64,000 nucleotides of DNA, from contig NW_019774380.1 in the NCBI RefSeq assembly GCF_001039355.2, positions 433,410 through 497,409 of the forward strand, written 5' to 3'. Each line of letters begins with the position of its first letter. Positions within the stretch are counted from its first letter, which is position 1. A program made the position numbers and the translations under genes. This document shows positions 35,174 to 47,509 of this stretch, in pieces. The notes under the pieces are model-generated. The model had not been told where the DNA came from, did not search any database, and worked only from the letters and a program-made list of their open reading frames with translations. Origin of the DNA: Lingula anatina. Its lineage: Eukaryota; Brachiopoda; Lingulata; Lingulida; Lingulidae.

Positions 35174-35589
35174 CTTGCTATGAACCATTGTTTGTTTTTA
35201 GATATAAGTCTAGCCTACTCGAAGTCCTCGTCTAACGTAAGCAAAGCGGGCAATGACCACACTTTAAATCTATGCCGTTGAGTGTGATAACTTGATATGG
35301 ACAACTTTTCAAATTTGTCTGGTCTGATATAATCGGTCTAAAACTAGTAACCGAATGCATATTAACGCCGAAATAGCAATTTTCAAATTATGACATCTTA
35401 ATTGAAAGGAAATGACAATTCAGATTATGAAATGGAACATCCGTAGGATTGTTGCTCTTGTAAATATACCGGGCTACCCATATAATTTGTTTTTGATTAA
35501 TAGGAACTGATGTCTCATACGATTGCTACACCTTTATGAAGTAATCAGTTCACTTCCCCTGCCAAAAAAAAAAAAAAAAAAAAGAATTT

Positions 35590-35846
35590 GGGTTCATTCC
35601 CATTGAAACTATCGGTCTACGTAGATTGATCCAACTTTGCAGTGACTCTCGTTGAATGCAATCAGTGTAACCATTGAACATGGCTCCTTTTGTTCCCAAC
35701 GCACTTGCATTATCACCAGCTTCTCCGTATTCTACTCAACACTAGGAGGAATCGTGTCAATATTATCAAACTGATTGTATTCAGTGAGAGTCCCCGTGGA
35801 GTTGGATCAATCTACGCAGACCGATAGTTTCATTTGGAATGAGCTC
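35590..35846. mobile_element. Long-inverted-repeat MITE (GGTTCATTCCCATTGAAAC ends)
   Basis: The left arm (CATTGAAACTATCGGTCTAC, then GTAGATTGATCCAACT) and the reversed right arm (AATGAAACTATCGGTCTGCG, then TAGATTGATCCAACT) match over roughly 80 bp, leaving a loop of about 100 bp. The right flank is TAA and the left TTT, so the target site is uncertain. Its ATTCCCA and GAT(C/T)GATC words resemble the GATCGATC MITE family. Confidence 0.8.
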
Positions 35847-35959
35847 TAAGAGCGTTGCACAGAACTGCTCACTCGTGAAAAATGGCCTCTAAAAGGTATA
35901 GGATCTTTATGATTCTAAGTACGACGTCGACAGAAATGTCCATTACGCCAGAAAACAAG

Positions 35960-35960
<1 letters not shown>

Positions 35961-36013
<53 letters not shown>
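35961..36013. repeat. (CT)n microsatellite
   Basis: About 26 uninterrupted CT units between the two convergent gene pairs. Confidence 0.95.
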
Positions 36014-36016
<3 letters not shown>

Positions 36017-36932
36017 CTTGAATGTCAAAGAGGGCCCTTTTGAGAAAATAAGCTTGCAGTTTGGGATTTTGTGACTTCGGATTCTTCAACATAAAATGAA
36101 GATTACATATTTCAATGTATGTTGTTTCAATTGAAATCCAATGCTATTTCTGAACAAAAGCAGCCTAAATAAGAACCTTTTCTGTCCAAAAAGAAAAAAA
36201 AATCCTAGTTTTGTTCCTTTTGTGCCATAATAATGACATTGTGAATTCTTACAGTCTACCGATGTCTTACGTTATTTTGAAACGTGGGTATGATTAATAG
36301 CTTTCAGGGATGACCGTGAAATAAGGATATAAATAGTTATCATTCATATCTTAAAAGTTTATATTAAGATTGTTATATTTTAAAATCTACTCAAAAATTT
36401 TAATTCACTCTGCAGCTGATTTAGTCTTTGTGGACCTTAGCCATACTTGGCAAAGGGTCTACGCATTGCTTTTCTCACGATATCTAACAGCAATATATAA
36501 TTTGGCAATAAACACACGAAAAAAGCATGCACCTATTTGACATCTGGACAAAATGCTCCAATCAATAGCATGTCCTGCTTTGACATCTTTTTTTTTCATT
36601 TTCCTCAGATAAATTATTTCTTTGTTGTGCGGATTTTGCTTTGTTTGTGTCATCAATTTATTTATTTTTCATTCTTCACCTTTGCCAACAAAAATCAATT
36701 GTTTTATTTATGAAGTAATGTCTCAAACATTGGTCATTGTTATCCCGAGTGAATTGATCCAGAATGGGTTTAACCAAAAAGGCGTCAAAAAGATAAAAGC
36801 TAAAACGAAATTTCAAACATAACGCATATGCATAATTGAATATGCAATGGATCATTTGATGTAAATAGGATGCGAACATGTTTCAGCAATCGTATTCGGA
36901 GACAAAAAGACATCCTCCAGTACCAAATCTAA

Positions 36933-37190
36933 GGCTTCGTTCACATGGAATGTCTATTTTCTAAAAATCTATTTTCTATTCGCGGCATCTTATGATCACG
37001 GTCTGTGCCCTGAATATCCCGCCGCGTAAATACTGGCAGCGCGAGCCAGTTACTTATAGTAACTTATAGTAACTGGCTCGCGCTGCCAGTAATTACGCCG
37101 CGGGATATTCAGGGCACAGACCGTGATCATAAGATATACCGCGAATAGAAAATAGAATTTAGAAAATAGACATTGCATGTGAATGAAGCC
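36933..37190. mobile_element. Near-perfect foldback MITE
   Basis: Starts GGCTTCGTTCACATG and ends CATGTGAATGAAGCC. The two arms pair over almost the whole 258 bp, including GATCACGGTCTGTGCCCTGA and AGCGCGAGCCAGTTAC, around a small centre of TTATAGTAAC repeats. TAA flanks both sides (36930-36932 and 37191-37193). The TWA target site and GGC ends are Harbinger-like. It has no coding capacity. Confidence 0.88.
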
Positions 37191-37670
37191 TAAGTTAGTG
37201 AGTGCATGAGAAAACTTTGCCCGGAAACTAGGGACTGGCATCTAACGATTAAATCCATACACAAGTATTTTTAACACTATTCTTGCGCTTATTTCATCCC
37301 GAAACGGGAAATTTCAATCAACATTTACAAAAGGTTTCGAAAGAAAAACTCCTCCGCTGTCTGTTAAATGTTTTAGCTAAGTACAGCGTCTTTCATAAAT
37401 AATGAACAAACACATTCTTCAATGCATAATATTTATATAGGAGTTAGTTACACATTTATTTTTGGTTAAATATATATGACACATTCGTTCTTTTATTTAT
37501 TGATCAAAATGGAGTTATACATGTCTGAAACATTTGTCTTTGTTTTCAACTCTTCACTCTGTGTGATATACACACTTTTTACAGACACTGTAGACCGGTT
37601 AGAGAGAAGATGTAATCTCGTCACACCCCTGCTAAAACATCAGAAAACATTTACATGTATCACGGATAAG

Positions 37671-40080
37671 ATGACAGGTGCGTTTATTCGTTTAACGCTG
37701 CTTATTTGTGTTTCTTGGATCTACCTGTCTGATTACATATATTTTTCTCAAGGTACCTGCTATACGGGTCACTTTAAACCTCTGGAAGACAGAGACCGTG
37801 GGGTTCCCAGATATCACGTGTTTCGCGTGAGTCAAGTTAAGGAGTGTGAAATGCGTGACGCTCTGCATGAGCACGCGCAACTGCGTGGCAGTGAACGTGC
37901 AGGCTGACGCAACGTGGCGACGCTGTGGAGTGCGAGTTGAGCGCGGTTAGAACGCCTGGAGTGGAGTTAGTGAGAAGATCTGGGTTTCAGTATATAGAAG
38001 TGGTAAGGATTGGCGATATCATGAGAACAGTGAAAACTGATATTGTCATCTTTTCAGATTGTATTTTTTTTTCTCGAAGAAGTAGGCCCCTACTGCATAC
38101 TTTTTTTAAAAAATCTAATTACGACCTTTAATCAGAATTTGTGCTTTTATTTGAGGTAAATTTGTTGGACGCATTTAATCCGTATGGCATACAAATTCAA
38201 ACAAAATAAGATAAATGGTCAAATTACTGATGCACGCTCCATTTGTGCCGTGAGCCGTGACCACTGTATAGGCGCATATTTAATTTTTGCGCATTCTTCT
38301 CAGAGCGAATTTCATAATGGGGCGTTTCTGTGTTGTTTATGTCATTTTACTATTTTTTTCATCAATATAAGCATAAAATGAATAAAAAATAGGTGAAATA
38401 TAATATTTTGGTAGATATTAAGTGGCGGTGATCTCTAAAATACCTTTCCATTTTTACTTAGGTGGGCAACATTTCGAACCAGATTTGTGCCGAGGCTGAA
38501 TGTAAGTTCTCTGTAGTACTGGAGGAAGTGGGGGGGGGGGGGGGGGGGAGGGGCAAAAGTGACCACTAAAACACTTAAAAGTTAGATAATGTACAGAGTA
38601 GTTTTTCAAAAGAATCTCTTAAAAACCCAATAATTTTTTTCGTACGTAAATGAAGGCAAAAATCATACGTGGCTTGCACCTCACATAAAACTGATCTTTT
38701 GACTCAATCCAATCCTCTGTTTAATGAATTCATTCTAAAAAGATCAAACCAGTCTATGTCAATTCCTACTGTACAAAGGCCTCTCATCACTGTCTTTTCA
38801 CGATCAGGTTCAGCCGAATGTCCTGCGAATTTCACGTACGTGCCTGGGACCCACTCCTGCTACTTTCTCAGTGATTTCCAAGCCGATTGGACAGAGAGCC
38901 GGGCGTGGTGTCTGCGAGCTGGGGCAGACCTTGCTGTGTTCGAATCGAATAACGAGTATGTGGCCGCGAAAGGGGCTTTTGGTAAGACATTGTGACGACT
39001 GTCATAACCAGCACATTCTGAGTTTCGACAATAGTCACACCTAGCGCATTTCGCCGTGAAAAAATAATGCCGATTGTCTCACCTAATCCACTGGCCAAAC
39101 ACACCTGGCCACTGTATTCTTACCGTCTGTTCTGAGAGGGTCCATTGGGTTTTTTTTCATTACCCGGGAAAGCCAATTTTAATTTCGATGTGTGAAACGT
39201 TCAATTTATTTAGCGTGATCTTTGAAGCACCCCATTCCCATGACGCGTGAGTGCGTCTTTTTATGCTTCGCCTTTCTTGAAACAAAATCATTATACCCGG
39301 TGATTCGTCATTGATAGGGATTCGACGCGCATTATCAGTGAGATATGAATACAGATTTATTAATTGTGATATGTGAATTGATGATTTTACATGTTTTTTC
39401 CCTGAACTGTGATCACTACCCCCCCCCCACCCCCAATGGGACCCTCCATTTACAGGACAGTTCTAAGTTATAACGAAAATTGCCCAAATTTTGCCACCAT
39501 TGTTGTGCCCATGTCTAGACAACGTTACCATGGTATGATGTCATTCCAAAGCAGATTTCCCGTAAACTGGATAATTATTTAGATGACCAAATTTTGACTG
39601 CACAGGCCTACTGCCAACACAGATAAAAAAACTTTTAAGCTCGGCTGAGAAACCATTTTCATCGACATCCGTAAGAAGTTTGATGCGGCTCGTTCATTTC
39701 TTTTATTCTCCTTTACCGCATATTAGATTTTCTTTGCAGCACAAGATAATGACGTCATAATTCGAAAAGAATTGATTACACTCTGGCACTGAACTACAGG
39801 TTATCTTAGCTTATTTTTTTTCCAACCATAGATAAAATGTTTAAAATCAATATTTGTTTCAGATCCCATAGACGCATGGATCGGTTTGCGGGACATTATC
39901 GGAAATAATAATGGCTGGAAGTGGGTCCGCACTGAGAACACTCCTTTGTTCACGGCCTGGAAAAGACGAGAACCAAGCTCCACCCGCGAACGGTGCGCTA
40001 TGATCCTTAGTCGAGGGACATGGAACGACGCCAGGTGCAAATTTCAATATAATTTCCTTTGTGAATATCAGTTATATTAA
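37671..40080 (+). pseudogene. PAN/Apple plus C-type lectin gene, copy C, broken by two frameshifts
   Basis: Four exons with good splice sites: 37671-38002 (donor gtaagg), 38462-38501 (gtaagt), 38808-38981 (gtaaga) and 39863-40080 (TAA). Exon 1 starts with a hydrophobic signal and a PAN/Apple region (CYTGHF, GVPRYHVF). The frame breaks near 37847, where about 5 bases are missing relative to copy D. The next frame reads VKCVTLCMSTRNCVAVNVQ. It breaks again near 37917 by one extra base, after which CELS and SGFQYIEV follow. The later exons are intact: CPANFTYVPGTHSCYFLS, WTESRAWCLRAGADLAVFES, AWIGLRD, an EPS tripeptide in the calcium loop, WND, and FLCEY before the stop. AATAAA lies at 40481-40486. 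A recent pseudogene or assembly indels are both possible. Confidence 0.8.
38529..38555. repeat. Poly-G tract in intron of copy C
   Basis: A run of about 20 G with one interrupting A. Homopolymer length is likely to be unreliable. Confidence 0.9.
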
Positions 40081-42156
40081 ACGTGTGTTCAGACAAGATG
40101 GATTCCCGACAGATACTGTGGTCAGAAGCACGACGGGAACACCCTGTAATCTGGTGTGAATTTGATCGTGCACACAGAATGACAATGCCCATTTTGTTCT
40201 GTTTTTACCTTACGTACCAGTTTTTACTGGTAGGTAAACCATCAGGGACGTCATGCCGAGTATTTTTTTTTATTATACCCTGTGCACGAATGTTCAACAG
40301 CAGGCACGTTATAACTGTCTCGGGCTATCATCTTGGAATAAATGTTTCCATTCTTTACAGCTATTTTTTCATATTGTATTTTGATAACCTAGCACAAAGT
40401 TTATATGGTATCAAACTCCCGAAACTTAAGTGCTGCAACGATGAGATGTATTTGACTTGAATGTGTAAAGTTAATGCAGTAATAAAAGTTATTCCGTTTT
40501 GTAAATTTATCAATCTTAACTTTCAATACAAATAAACATACCCAAGTTGCTTTCTATTTAGAGATTGGCGTAAGATATCAGATCCCTATCGTAAGACGTA
40601 CGTTTACTTTAGTATAATCCATATTTCAACGGTTAGAAGGCCTATTCCTCTCTCTCTTTCTCTCACTCTCTTTCTCTGTCTCTCTGATTATGGGACCAAC
40701 ATTTTTATTTGGTCAGAGTATAAGAGTGATTTGTCCTGATTGGAGTAATTTCCAGTCACTGCAATGGCGCGTTTTAACAAACTCTTTAGCAAAGATTGGT
40801 GAACCATCTTACGGCGGATTAAAGATTAAAAAAATCAGGTTTGATTGGTAGTCAACTATGTTCAAACAATACACTGCTTCGTGTTAACAGGTTCTTTGTT
40901 TTTGAACGATTTCTCTTTTATGTGGCATTAGTATTGTTACCGACTCCTAGCCTTATTTATTCGCTCTTTTAATACACATTTTTTACATCTCTCAGTATTC
41001 AAATATAATGTCCGTATAATATGATCTCCAATAGTTTTAACTATGACTACAATACATTTCCTGTAAACTGAATATGCTTAGTATAGCATGACAGCGAACA
41101 AAATTTCTTTACGATTCAATGGAGCTTCCAGTACGGCATTGTCAAGTTGATCAACTTGAGCTTATAGCAATACAGCAACGGTCTTGTTTCCTTGTATTGA
41201 TCAATGTTTTTGTAGGCCAACTGGAAAAATTAACAAAAGCTTAAGTTTAAAGTAAAAGTTCGATATTTTTTTGCTCCTTTTTACACGTTATGAGTGACGG
41301 GACAGCGAGATGCAAATTTTACAAACTTGTTGAGAATGAAACGAATTTTCAAAAAACAGCATTTTATTATGAGTGAAAATACCACATACACTACAACATG
41401 ATCAATTACAATAGTCTAGAATATAATTTAAAACTAGAAAAGCACTCCGAGAGCGCAGACCTCCGCCAAGGCAGCAAAGTCTCCACCCAATGCCGTTTCA
41501 CCCCTAAATTTTTATTCTATAATGATTTTTTTTTTTTTTGATTATTGGTTGATTATTGATTGATTATTGATCCGGCTCACCACCAAAAACTAATCATCTG
41601 TTCCTTGGCCCACTTCTGACAGTTCCCGAAAATTTCATCAAACGGTCCATAGATCACCACCAAAAACTAATCACTTCTAAGTTAACCCATTTCTGACCTA
41701 CCCTGAAAATCCCATCGAAATTCATCCATAACTTTATTGAGCTATGTTGATGACAAACAGACAGACAAACAAACAGGGGTGAAAACATAACCTCTTTGGC
41801 GGAGGTAAAAATACATGAAAATACACTTAAAAAGATAATTTATATTCTTAACATGAAAAACTGTTTTTTTTTTCAAATCACAGAGAAAACGTTGATCCCA
41901 ATAAATTAATTTTATGAGGTGCTCGCCAAACAAATAACGACTCACAGCTTAAATCTGATATTTTAATAAAGTTAAAACTTTTGAAAGATAAGCTGGGGTT
42001 TTATGCTGTAAGAAAATGAACAGATGATACACTGATTTAATTGAGGTTCGTCGGATCGTCGGATCGTTTCTTCATTACTTTGTAAGCTAAGCACTAGATT
42101 TATCATTCGTTCTCTTATTTACAGTCACCAGCAGTAAGCGCCTTTAAAACACCAAA
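40081..42156. other. Intergenic between the convergent lectin genes
   Basis: Contains the 3' UTR of copy C, a CT-rich tract near 40650, a dispersed repeat at about 41457-41804 and a possible minus-strand ATTAAA signal for copy D (TTTAAT at 41962-41967). No other gene seen. Confidence 0.5.
41457..41804. repeat. Dispersed repeat with CCTCCGCCAAGG ends
   Basis: Starts AGACCTCCGCCAAGG and ends CCTCTTTGGCGGAGGT, a short terminal inverted repeat. The interior holds two copies of CACCACCAAAAACTAATCA followed by TTTCTGAC-like and CAT(C)AAA/CATCGAAATTCATC words, then a GACAAACAGACAGACAAACA tail. From memory, this CAAACA-rich tail with GGCGGAGGT is typical of a widespread animal repeat class, but I cannot name its superfamily. 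Confidence 0.55.
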
Positions 42157-44173
42157 TTAGAATATGGGATATTCGCAGATAAATCTCTTCTCTTTACTAC
42201 AAAGTACATTGTTCCAAGTTCCTTGAATAATCATTTCTACACATCGCTCATTAAGAAAGTTGGGTTCTCCTATATTCCAGTTGGTGAACGCAGGAGTCTC
42301 TTCAGTGCGGACCCATCGCCAGCTGCTGTTCCCAACAGTATCCCGTAAACCTATCCATGCTTTCGGGACCTCTGAAATTCATAGATATTAAAGTAGAATA
42401 ACTTAATTCAAGTTCTCGTTTGTCATTTCTTACCTTTAAGATTTTGGTTTGATGCATACTTTTAGGATCAAGTATTCTAATAATGTATGTACTGTTAATA
42501 TACATAATTATTTAATTGATTCTCATGTCTTTCAATGTTCATATTTATTATAAGTACAAATTCAACATTCTAGACTAGTTGTAATATCTGATAGATCATT
42601 ATTCATGATATTTTTCTTTATCAGTCCATATTGTTTTATTATTATTTTAATAAAATTAAAATATGCTACTATATTAATTACACCTGTAGGACTTATGAAT
42701 GAATTCTGATAAAAAGGAACTTGGATGTTTCTCGCCTTCGTAATGGTATTTGTGCTAAGCCAGGGCCGTAGCCTCCGGGGGGGGCAGGGTGGGGGCAGCT
42801 GCCCCCCCCCCCCCCCCGGATTTGAGGTGCAAAAAAAAAAAATTATCGCAAAGGTAAAAAAAATTGCAAAGTTGGTATCAATTCTGTGAGAAAATGCACT
42901 CATGGCCACTAGACAATCATTCAACAATCTGTTTACAAAGGTGTACTGTTTTTAGCCAACTCAGTTCATGCCAAAAAGCTCACCCTCCCTTAGGGAGCTA
43001 TCCCCTAGGCTGTTATCAGGTTATTGTTTACCTTGACTGTTTGCCCAACAAAGCTAGGAGGGCTGTTTTGAGCCGTTAATAACAGTTAAAATGCACCAGA
43101 ATGCAGTATTATACATACAGTTTTTAAAATTTTTTCCACACCGCGGGAGGGGGACACCCCCTCCCACCCCCACCCCCCACGGGGGCTTCGCCCCCTCGTG
43201 TCCGCTTGCTGCCCCCCCTGGCATTTTGCTCAGGCTACGGCCCTGTAAGCCGTTTCTTTTATCTATTTTAAAATAAGATTGCCTTGATGGTTTCAACATT
43301 TCTCGTCTTGAGTTGTTCGTATCTAAACAAACAGGGGAAAGGGCGCAGCCATTATCAGGCCCGATGTGCTAGATGTGACGACCGACACAATGCCTCACCG
43401 AAAACCGCCCTCACAGCCTGGTATTCTTCAGCTGATTCAAAGACCACGAGGTCGGCCCCAGATCTCTGACACCACGCCCGGCTTTCCGTCCAATTAGTAG
43501 CGAAGTCGCTGAGATGGTAGCAGGAGCTGGTCCCGTTCACCTGGGTAAAATTCGCAGGGCATTCCGATGATAATATTGGACTCGAAATATAACCATCCTG
43601 ATAATGAATAATAGAGAAAAAGATTAGTGTGGTATATTCAAATAATGAATAAAAAGAGAAAGATTTATGTATGATATTCTAATTTTCACATTCTTAAGTT
43701 CCGAGAATACTTTATTACTTAAACATATGGGATACTTTGTGCGTGTTAGCTGAAATTAGTTTCAATGTTAATGATAAAGAACTATCCCAAAGGGAAACAC
43801 AAATCCTTCCATTTAATATAGTTTTATCTCTCATTTCTTCAGGTCTTACCCTTTCATAGTACTGAAATCCAGCTCTTTCTACTAACTCCGCTTCTGCTAC
43901 CTTCGCCCCACTCAGCTCACATATGACGTCACTGCTTTCGTCATACTGCACATTCACCGCCACGCACCCACCTGTGCGTGTGCAGAGAGACAGACACTTC
44001 ACTGTTCCTTCCTTGACTCGTTGCACGTCGAAAACATGGTTACTAGGGACACCAAAGTCCTTACTTTGCCAACGTTGAAATTGCCCGGTATATAACACAG
44101 AGCCATACGGTGTATTTGCGAAATCGGCCAGGAAGAGACAAAAAAACTCGAACAGAATAAATGCCTTTGCCAT
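42157..44173 (-). CDS. Secreted PAN/Apple plus C-type lectin protein, copy D, intact
   Basis: Three minus-strand exons, 44173-43850 (donor gtaaga, phase 0), 43597-43399 (donor gtgagg, phase 1) and 42371-42157 (TAA), join to 245 aa. Residues 1-20 are a signal peptide. A PAN/Apple-like domain with C60, C64, C70 and C85 ends near 108. A C-type lectin domain spans about 121-242. It has C121-C134, C151-C240 and C218-C232 placed as in long-form domains, the WIGL motif (180-183), EPN (210-212) in the calcium loop and WNN (227-229) where WND is usual. EPN is associated with mannose-type sugars, but loss of the Asp in WND may weaken calcium binding. N129GT and N143WT are N-glycosylation sites. It is the convergent partner of copy C. 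Its short linker (DGYISSPILSS) sits in the lectin exon, whereas copy C has a separate 40-bp linker exon. A secreted carbohydrate-recognition role is inferred from the domains. Confidence 0.88.
42761..43245 (+). mobile_element. hAT-like MITE, CAGGGCCGTAGCC family, copy 1
   Basis: Runs from CAGGGCCGTAGCC to GGCTACGGCCCTG, flanked by TAAGC on both sides (42756-42760 and 43246-43250), a perfect 5-bp target duplication. It contains long C/G runs and shares its interior with 53966-54225 in the opposite orientation. It sits in intron 2 of lectin copy D. Confidence 0.88.
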
Positions 44174-45195
44174 TGTAGGCCTTGCTAGAAAAATCTGACT
44201 ATGGTAGAGTTTTTTTTATCCCATCATCAAGAGTGGGGCTAACTTTTACAGTGTATATCAAAAGTGCGCACACGGTGCGAGTCGCACTGGGGACATTCGA
44301 GTTAAGGCAATGATCCATATGTATACACTTGGTTAATACGTATCTCACAGATACGAACCTCAGGAAAAGGGTCCCTATAGTCGTCAAGCTTCTCGAACTG
44401 TGTTGTGTTATATTCATTAAAAACTTCTATACAGCTCATTTTGTAATTTGTTCATAACTCTTGCATAATATGAAAAATTCACCCAGAACATAAGAATAAA
44501 GACACTACCATAGATAAAAAAAAAGAATGTGTATACACTTCTGGGCGACACTGTAGCTAACATGAACAGGTGAAATACAACAGATGCACTTTCAAGAAAA
44601 AAAGCTTTTAAACAATTTGATTTAATCTTTAAACGAGACTATGAGAGTTCGGCTCAAAAGATCCGGCCCAAAGTTTTACAGGCACCAAGTTACATGTATC
44701 AGATACATTTAACACGAAACGTACATTACGCGTGCTCGTAAACGGGATACTAGTCACATTCATATGCGATCCCACAAAGAAAAAAAACACACCAAAATTG
44801 ATTTTAGTTAGCGAAAGTATGAAAAGATGAGTTAAAATGATAGAATAAATAAAGGTAACCTCAACAAAATGTATGTATTGAAAAAAGTGATGAAGTATAC
44901 CAATAAAGGTATCGATTTTGTAGGAAATGACCGAAAAGAAAAAATGAAATAAAACACTTGGTGATATCAATCCCTGTCATTTGACCGTCAAGTTACATCA
45001 AGCGGTTGGCCAAATATTTACTCTTTCAAATGGACCACACAATTAAATAAAAATAGCTCCTAAATGGGAAACTATTCTGTTGCCAACCCATCTAAGTGTT
45101 TTCGATCAAAGGGAGTAACAAATATTTGACGTGACTATATCTTATCCTGTGATGTGTGTATATCTCATCCTATGATAGGCGGATCGCGGGTGTGC

Positions 45196-45207
<12 letters not shown>

Positions 45208-45246
<39 letters not shown>

Positions 45247-45360
45247 AGTTCCCCCGTCCCCCTTTTCCAAGAAAAAAAAAANNNNNNNNNNNNNNNNNNN
45301 NNNNNNGGGGGGGGGGGGGGGGGGGGGGGGGGAGAGCAAGTTCCACCTTCTCCCTTTTCC
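45208..45360. repeat. Poly-G tracts around a 25-N assembly gap, with duplicated flanks
   Basis: G runs at 45209-45245 and 45307-45332 flank Ns at 45282-45306. Each G run is followed by similar sequence, GAAGTTCCCCCGTCCCCCTT and GCAAGTTCCACCTTCTCCCT, both continuing into TTTCCAAGA. The gap may be a failed overlap or a real tandem duplication. Confidence 0.9.
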
Positions 45361-47509
45361 AAGATAAAATAACAGATTCTGGCACTGCACCTTTCTTACA
45401 GAAAATACACCTAATGTGTGAACTGAGTAAGTACATATACTGGTTTTCTTTTTCTTTTTTTTATGTGCCTATGAAAAATAGCACAGTTGCTGAGCTTACT
45501 TATGCCCGATTTTACTGTGCATCGAAAGGCTCACCAAATCGTGCTATTTTTCATGGACACATTTGGGACAAAGATAGTTATTTTAAGGTATGTTGTTACT
45601 CGTTTCACATGTTATTTTAAGTGTACGGTGTGTGAAAGAGACAAAATGTAAGGGCTATCAATTGCGAATAACTCAATGTACTTTCGTCTTGGGTGTTCAA
45701 CCCTGTTGGGAGTTTGGCAGATAGAAATGATGTCGCCCAAGCAGCACAAAATGCGATAGAGAGGACGCCGTCATACATCCACACAGCTGAGCATGGTCTA
45801 GAGTCACTAAAGAACTACAGGAAAGCAGAGGTGCCAACCTCTTGGAATCTAAAATCTGGAGATTCTAAAATTTTGCTCAGTGGGAGGTGGTGGTGGGGTG
45901 GGGGTGAGGGCTGTCTTGAGACATTTAAGATAATTTTTTCAAATTTTTTAAAGCTGGCTTGCAAATTGCATCTCCACCAATAAAGTCAGCGTTTCTTCGG
46001 TTTAACGGGCTGTCCAAAATGTTTTTTTCACATGAAAATTGAAACGTATCTTTTAAGGCACTATGTTTTGACCATCTACTGTGTTTTACTTCGTTCAATT
46101 GCGTAGAAGTACACGTAAAAAGATGATTTAAGACCTACAAGAAGCAACATTTTTTTTCAAACAAAAAAGTCGAAGTGACATGAATAACATACAGCTGGCA
46201 TTGTGTGGTTTTCTAAATCCAGGTTTTATAGAAAATATATTTCTTTTATTTCGATTCCCAAATCGCAAAAACTGTTTATTGCAAAATAGTGGCCAAAAAT
46301 GATATCATGACATCAGCCTCAAATGTTCCTGTTTTTACTTAATTAATTGACACGTATTTTGAAGTAACCCATACCGTTCAATACCTTTGGCAAGATTCAA
46401 CACCCTTTTTGCGAGGAATCGCTTCGTTCATTGTAAAACTATTGAAATTTTCAGCGTGATAACCATTCCCATGGTATTTGTGCAGCAACAACAAACGCAA
46501 ACTATCCATTGCAACAATTAAAGGCCGATGTAGCCGTACTGTCACAAATATCTCCATGCCATGTATAAAACGTTGACCGTTATCTCGGTCAAAATGACCT
46601 AGCCTATAGTCCTAGGGGTAGAGTGCACGCGGTTGTCACATGATGCGGCAGGAACGAAAACTGTGTTTTAGCAGAATAAGCTTATTTCCAGTGTGCCACT
46701 GTTGATATAGATTTCGTTTTGATAGGCTTCACCACGTGTAGAGTTAAAAATATATATACCATGCTGTTCAATTGATCGTGTGCTCGCAGTTTGAGAGATA
46801 GAGAGAGAGAGAGAACTACAGGGCGTCGACGCTTTATTGCAGTTCCTGCTTTAAATGTAATTCCTCTTTAATTCTTTTGTCTTAAATAAGTGTTAAATTT
46901 CTGGTATGACGGGTATGAGAATCCTTGTGTAAGGCTGTGTCAAACACAATAGGCGGTGGGTGGAGCTATTGCAGTGTTGATTGTTACCTGGAGGCCCAAA
47001 ACCAACGACAACAGTGTCTAAAGGGCCCATATCACTTCGAGCGGTACACCTTTGAGTTAAAATTTCATTTTTCATTAAAATTTAACTGGACAGGTCCATT
47101 TTGGGAGATAGACAGTTAATTCATAGGCCTAGCATTACACGAGAGGACACGGCCAATTAATTAATTAAGTTCTTGACGTGAGTATAGGAAGCCAAATAGA
47201 GAAAGGGAGACCTGTCTACCGGGACCGGTCCATTTAAAGGTACCCGGTACACTACGCCAGATTTACCCGCCAAAATGGATTTTCGCGGGAAAATAAGCAA
47301 TTTTTCTCGTACTCACGAATCATCTACCTATCCCTCTCTGCACTTGAGTAGGAACTTTGATAACATTTATAAAAGGCGATTTTAGCCTAAAATGACTGAC
47401 CAGTCATTATAACAGCGACCATTTTCCTATGAGCTCCAATGAAAATATCAACATCAGATACGCCCCAGAAAAAAAAAAAATTAGGTGTATGTTAGGAAGC
47501 TGTGCCTTA

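Noticed and set aside
45142-45436. Poly-Gly and poly-Pro ORFs across the N gap
   Set aside because: They arise from homopolymer G runs and Ns.
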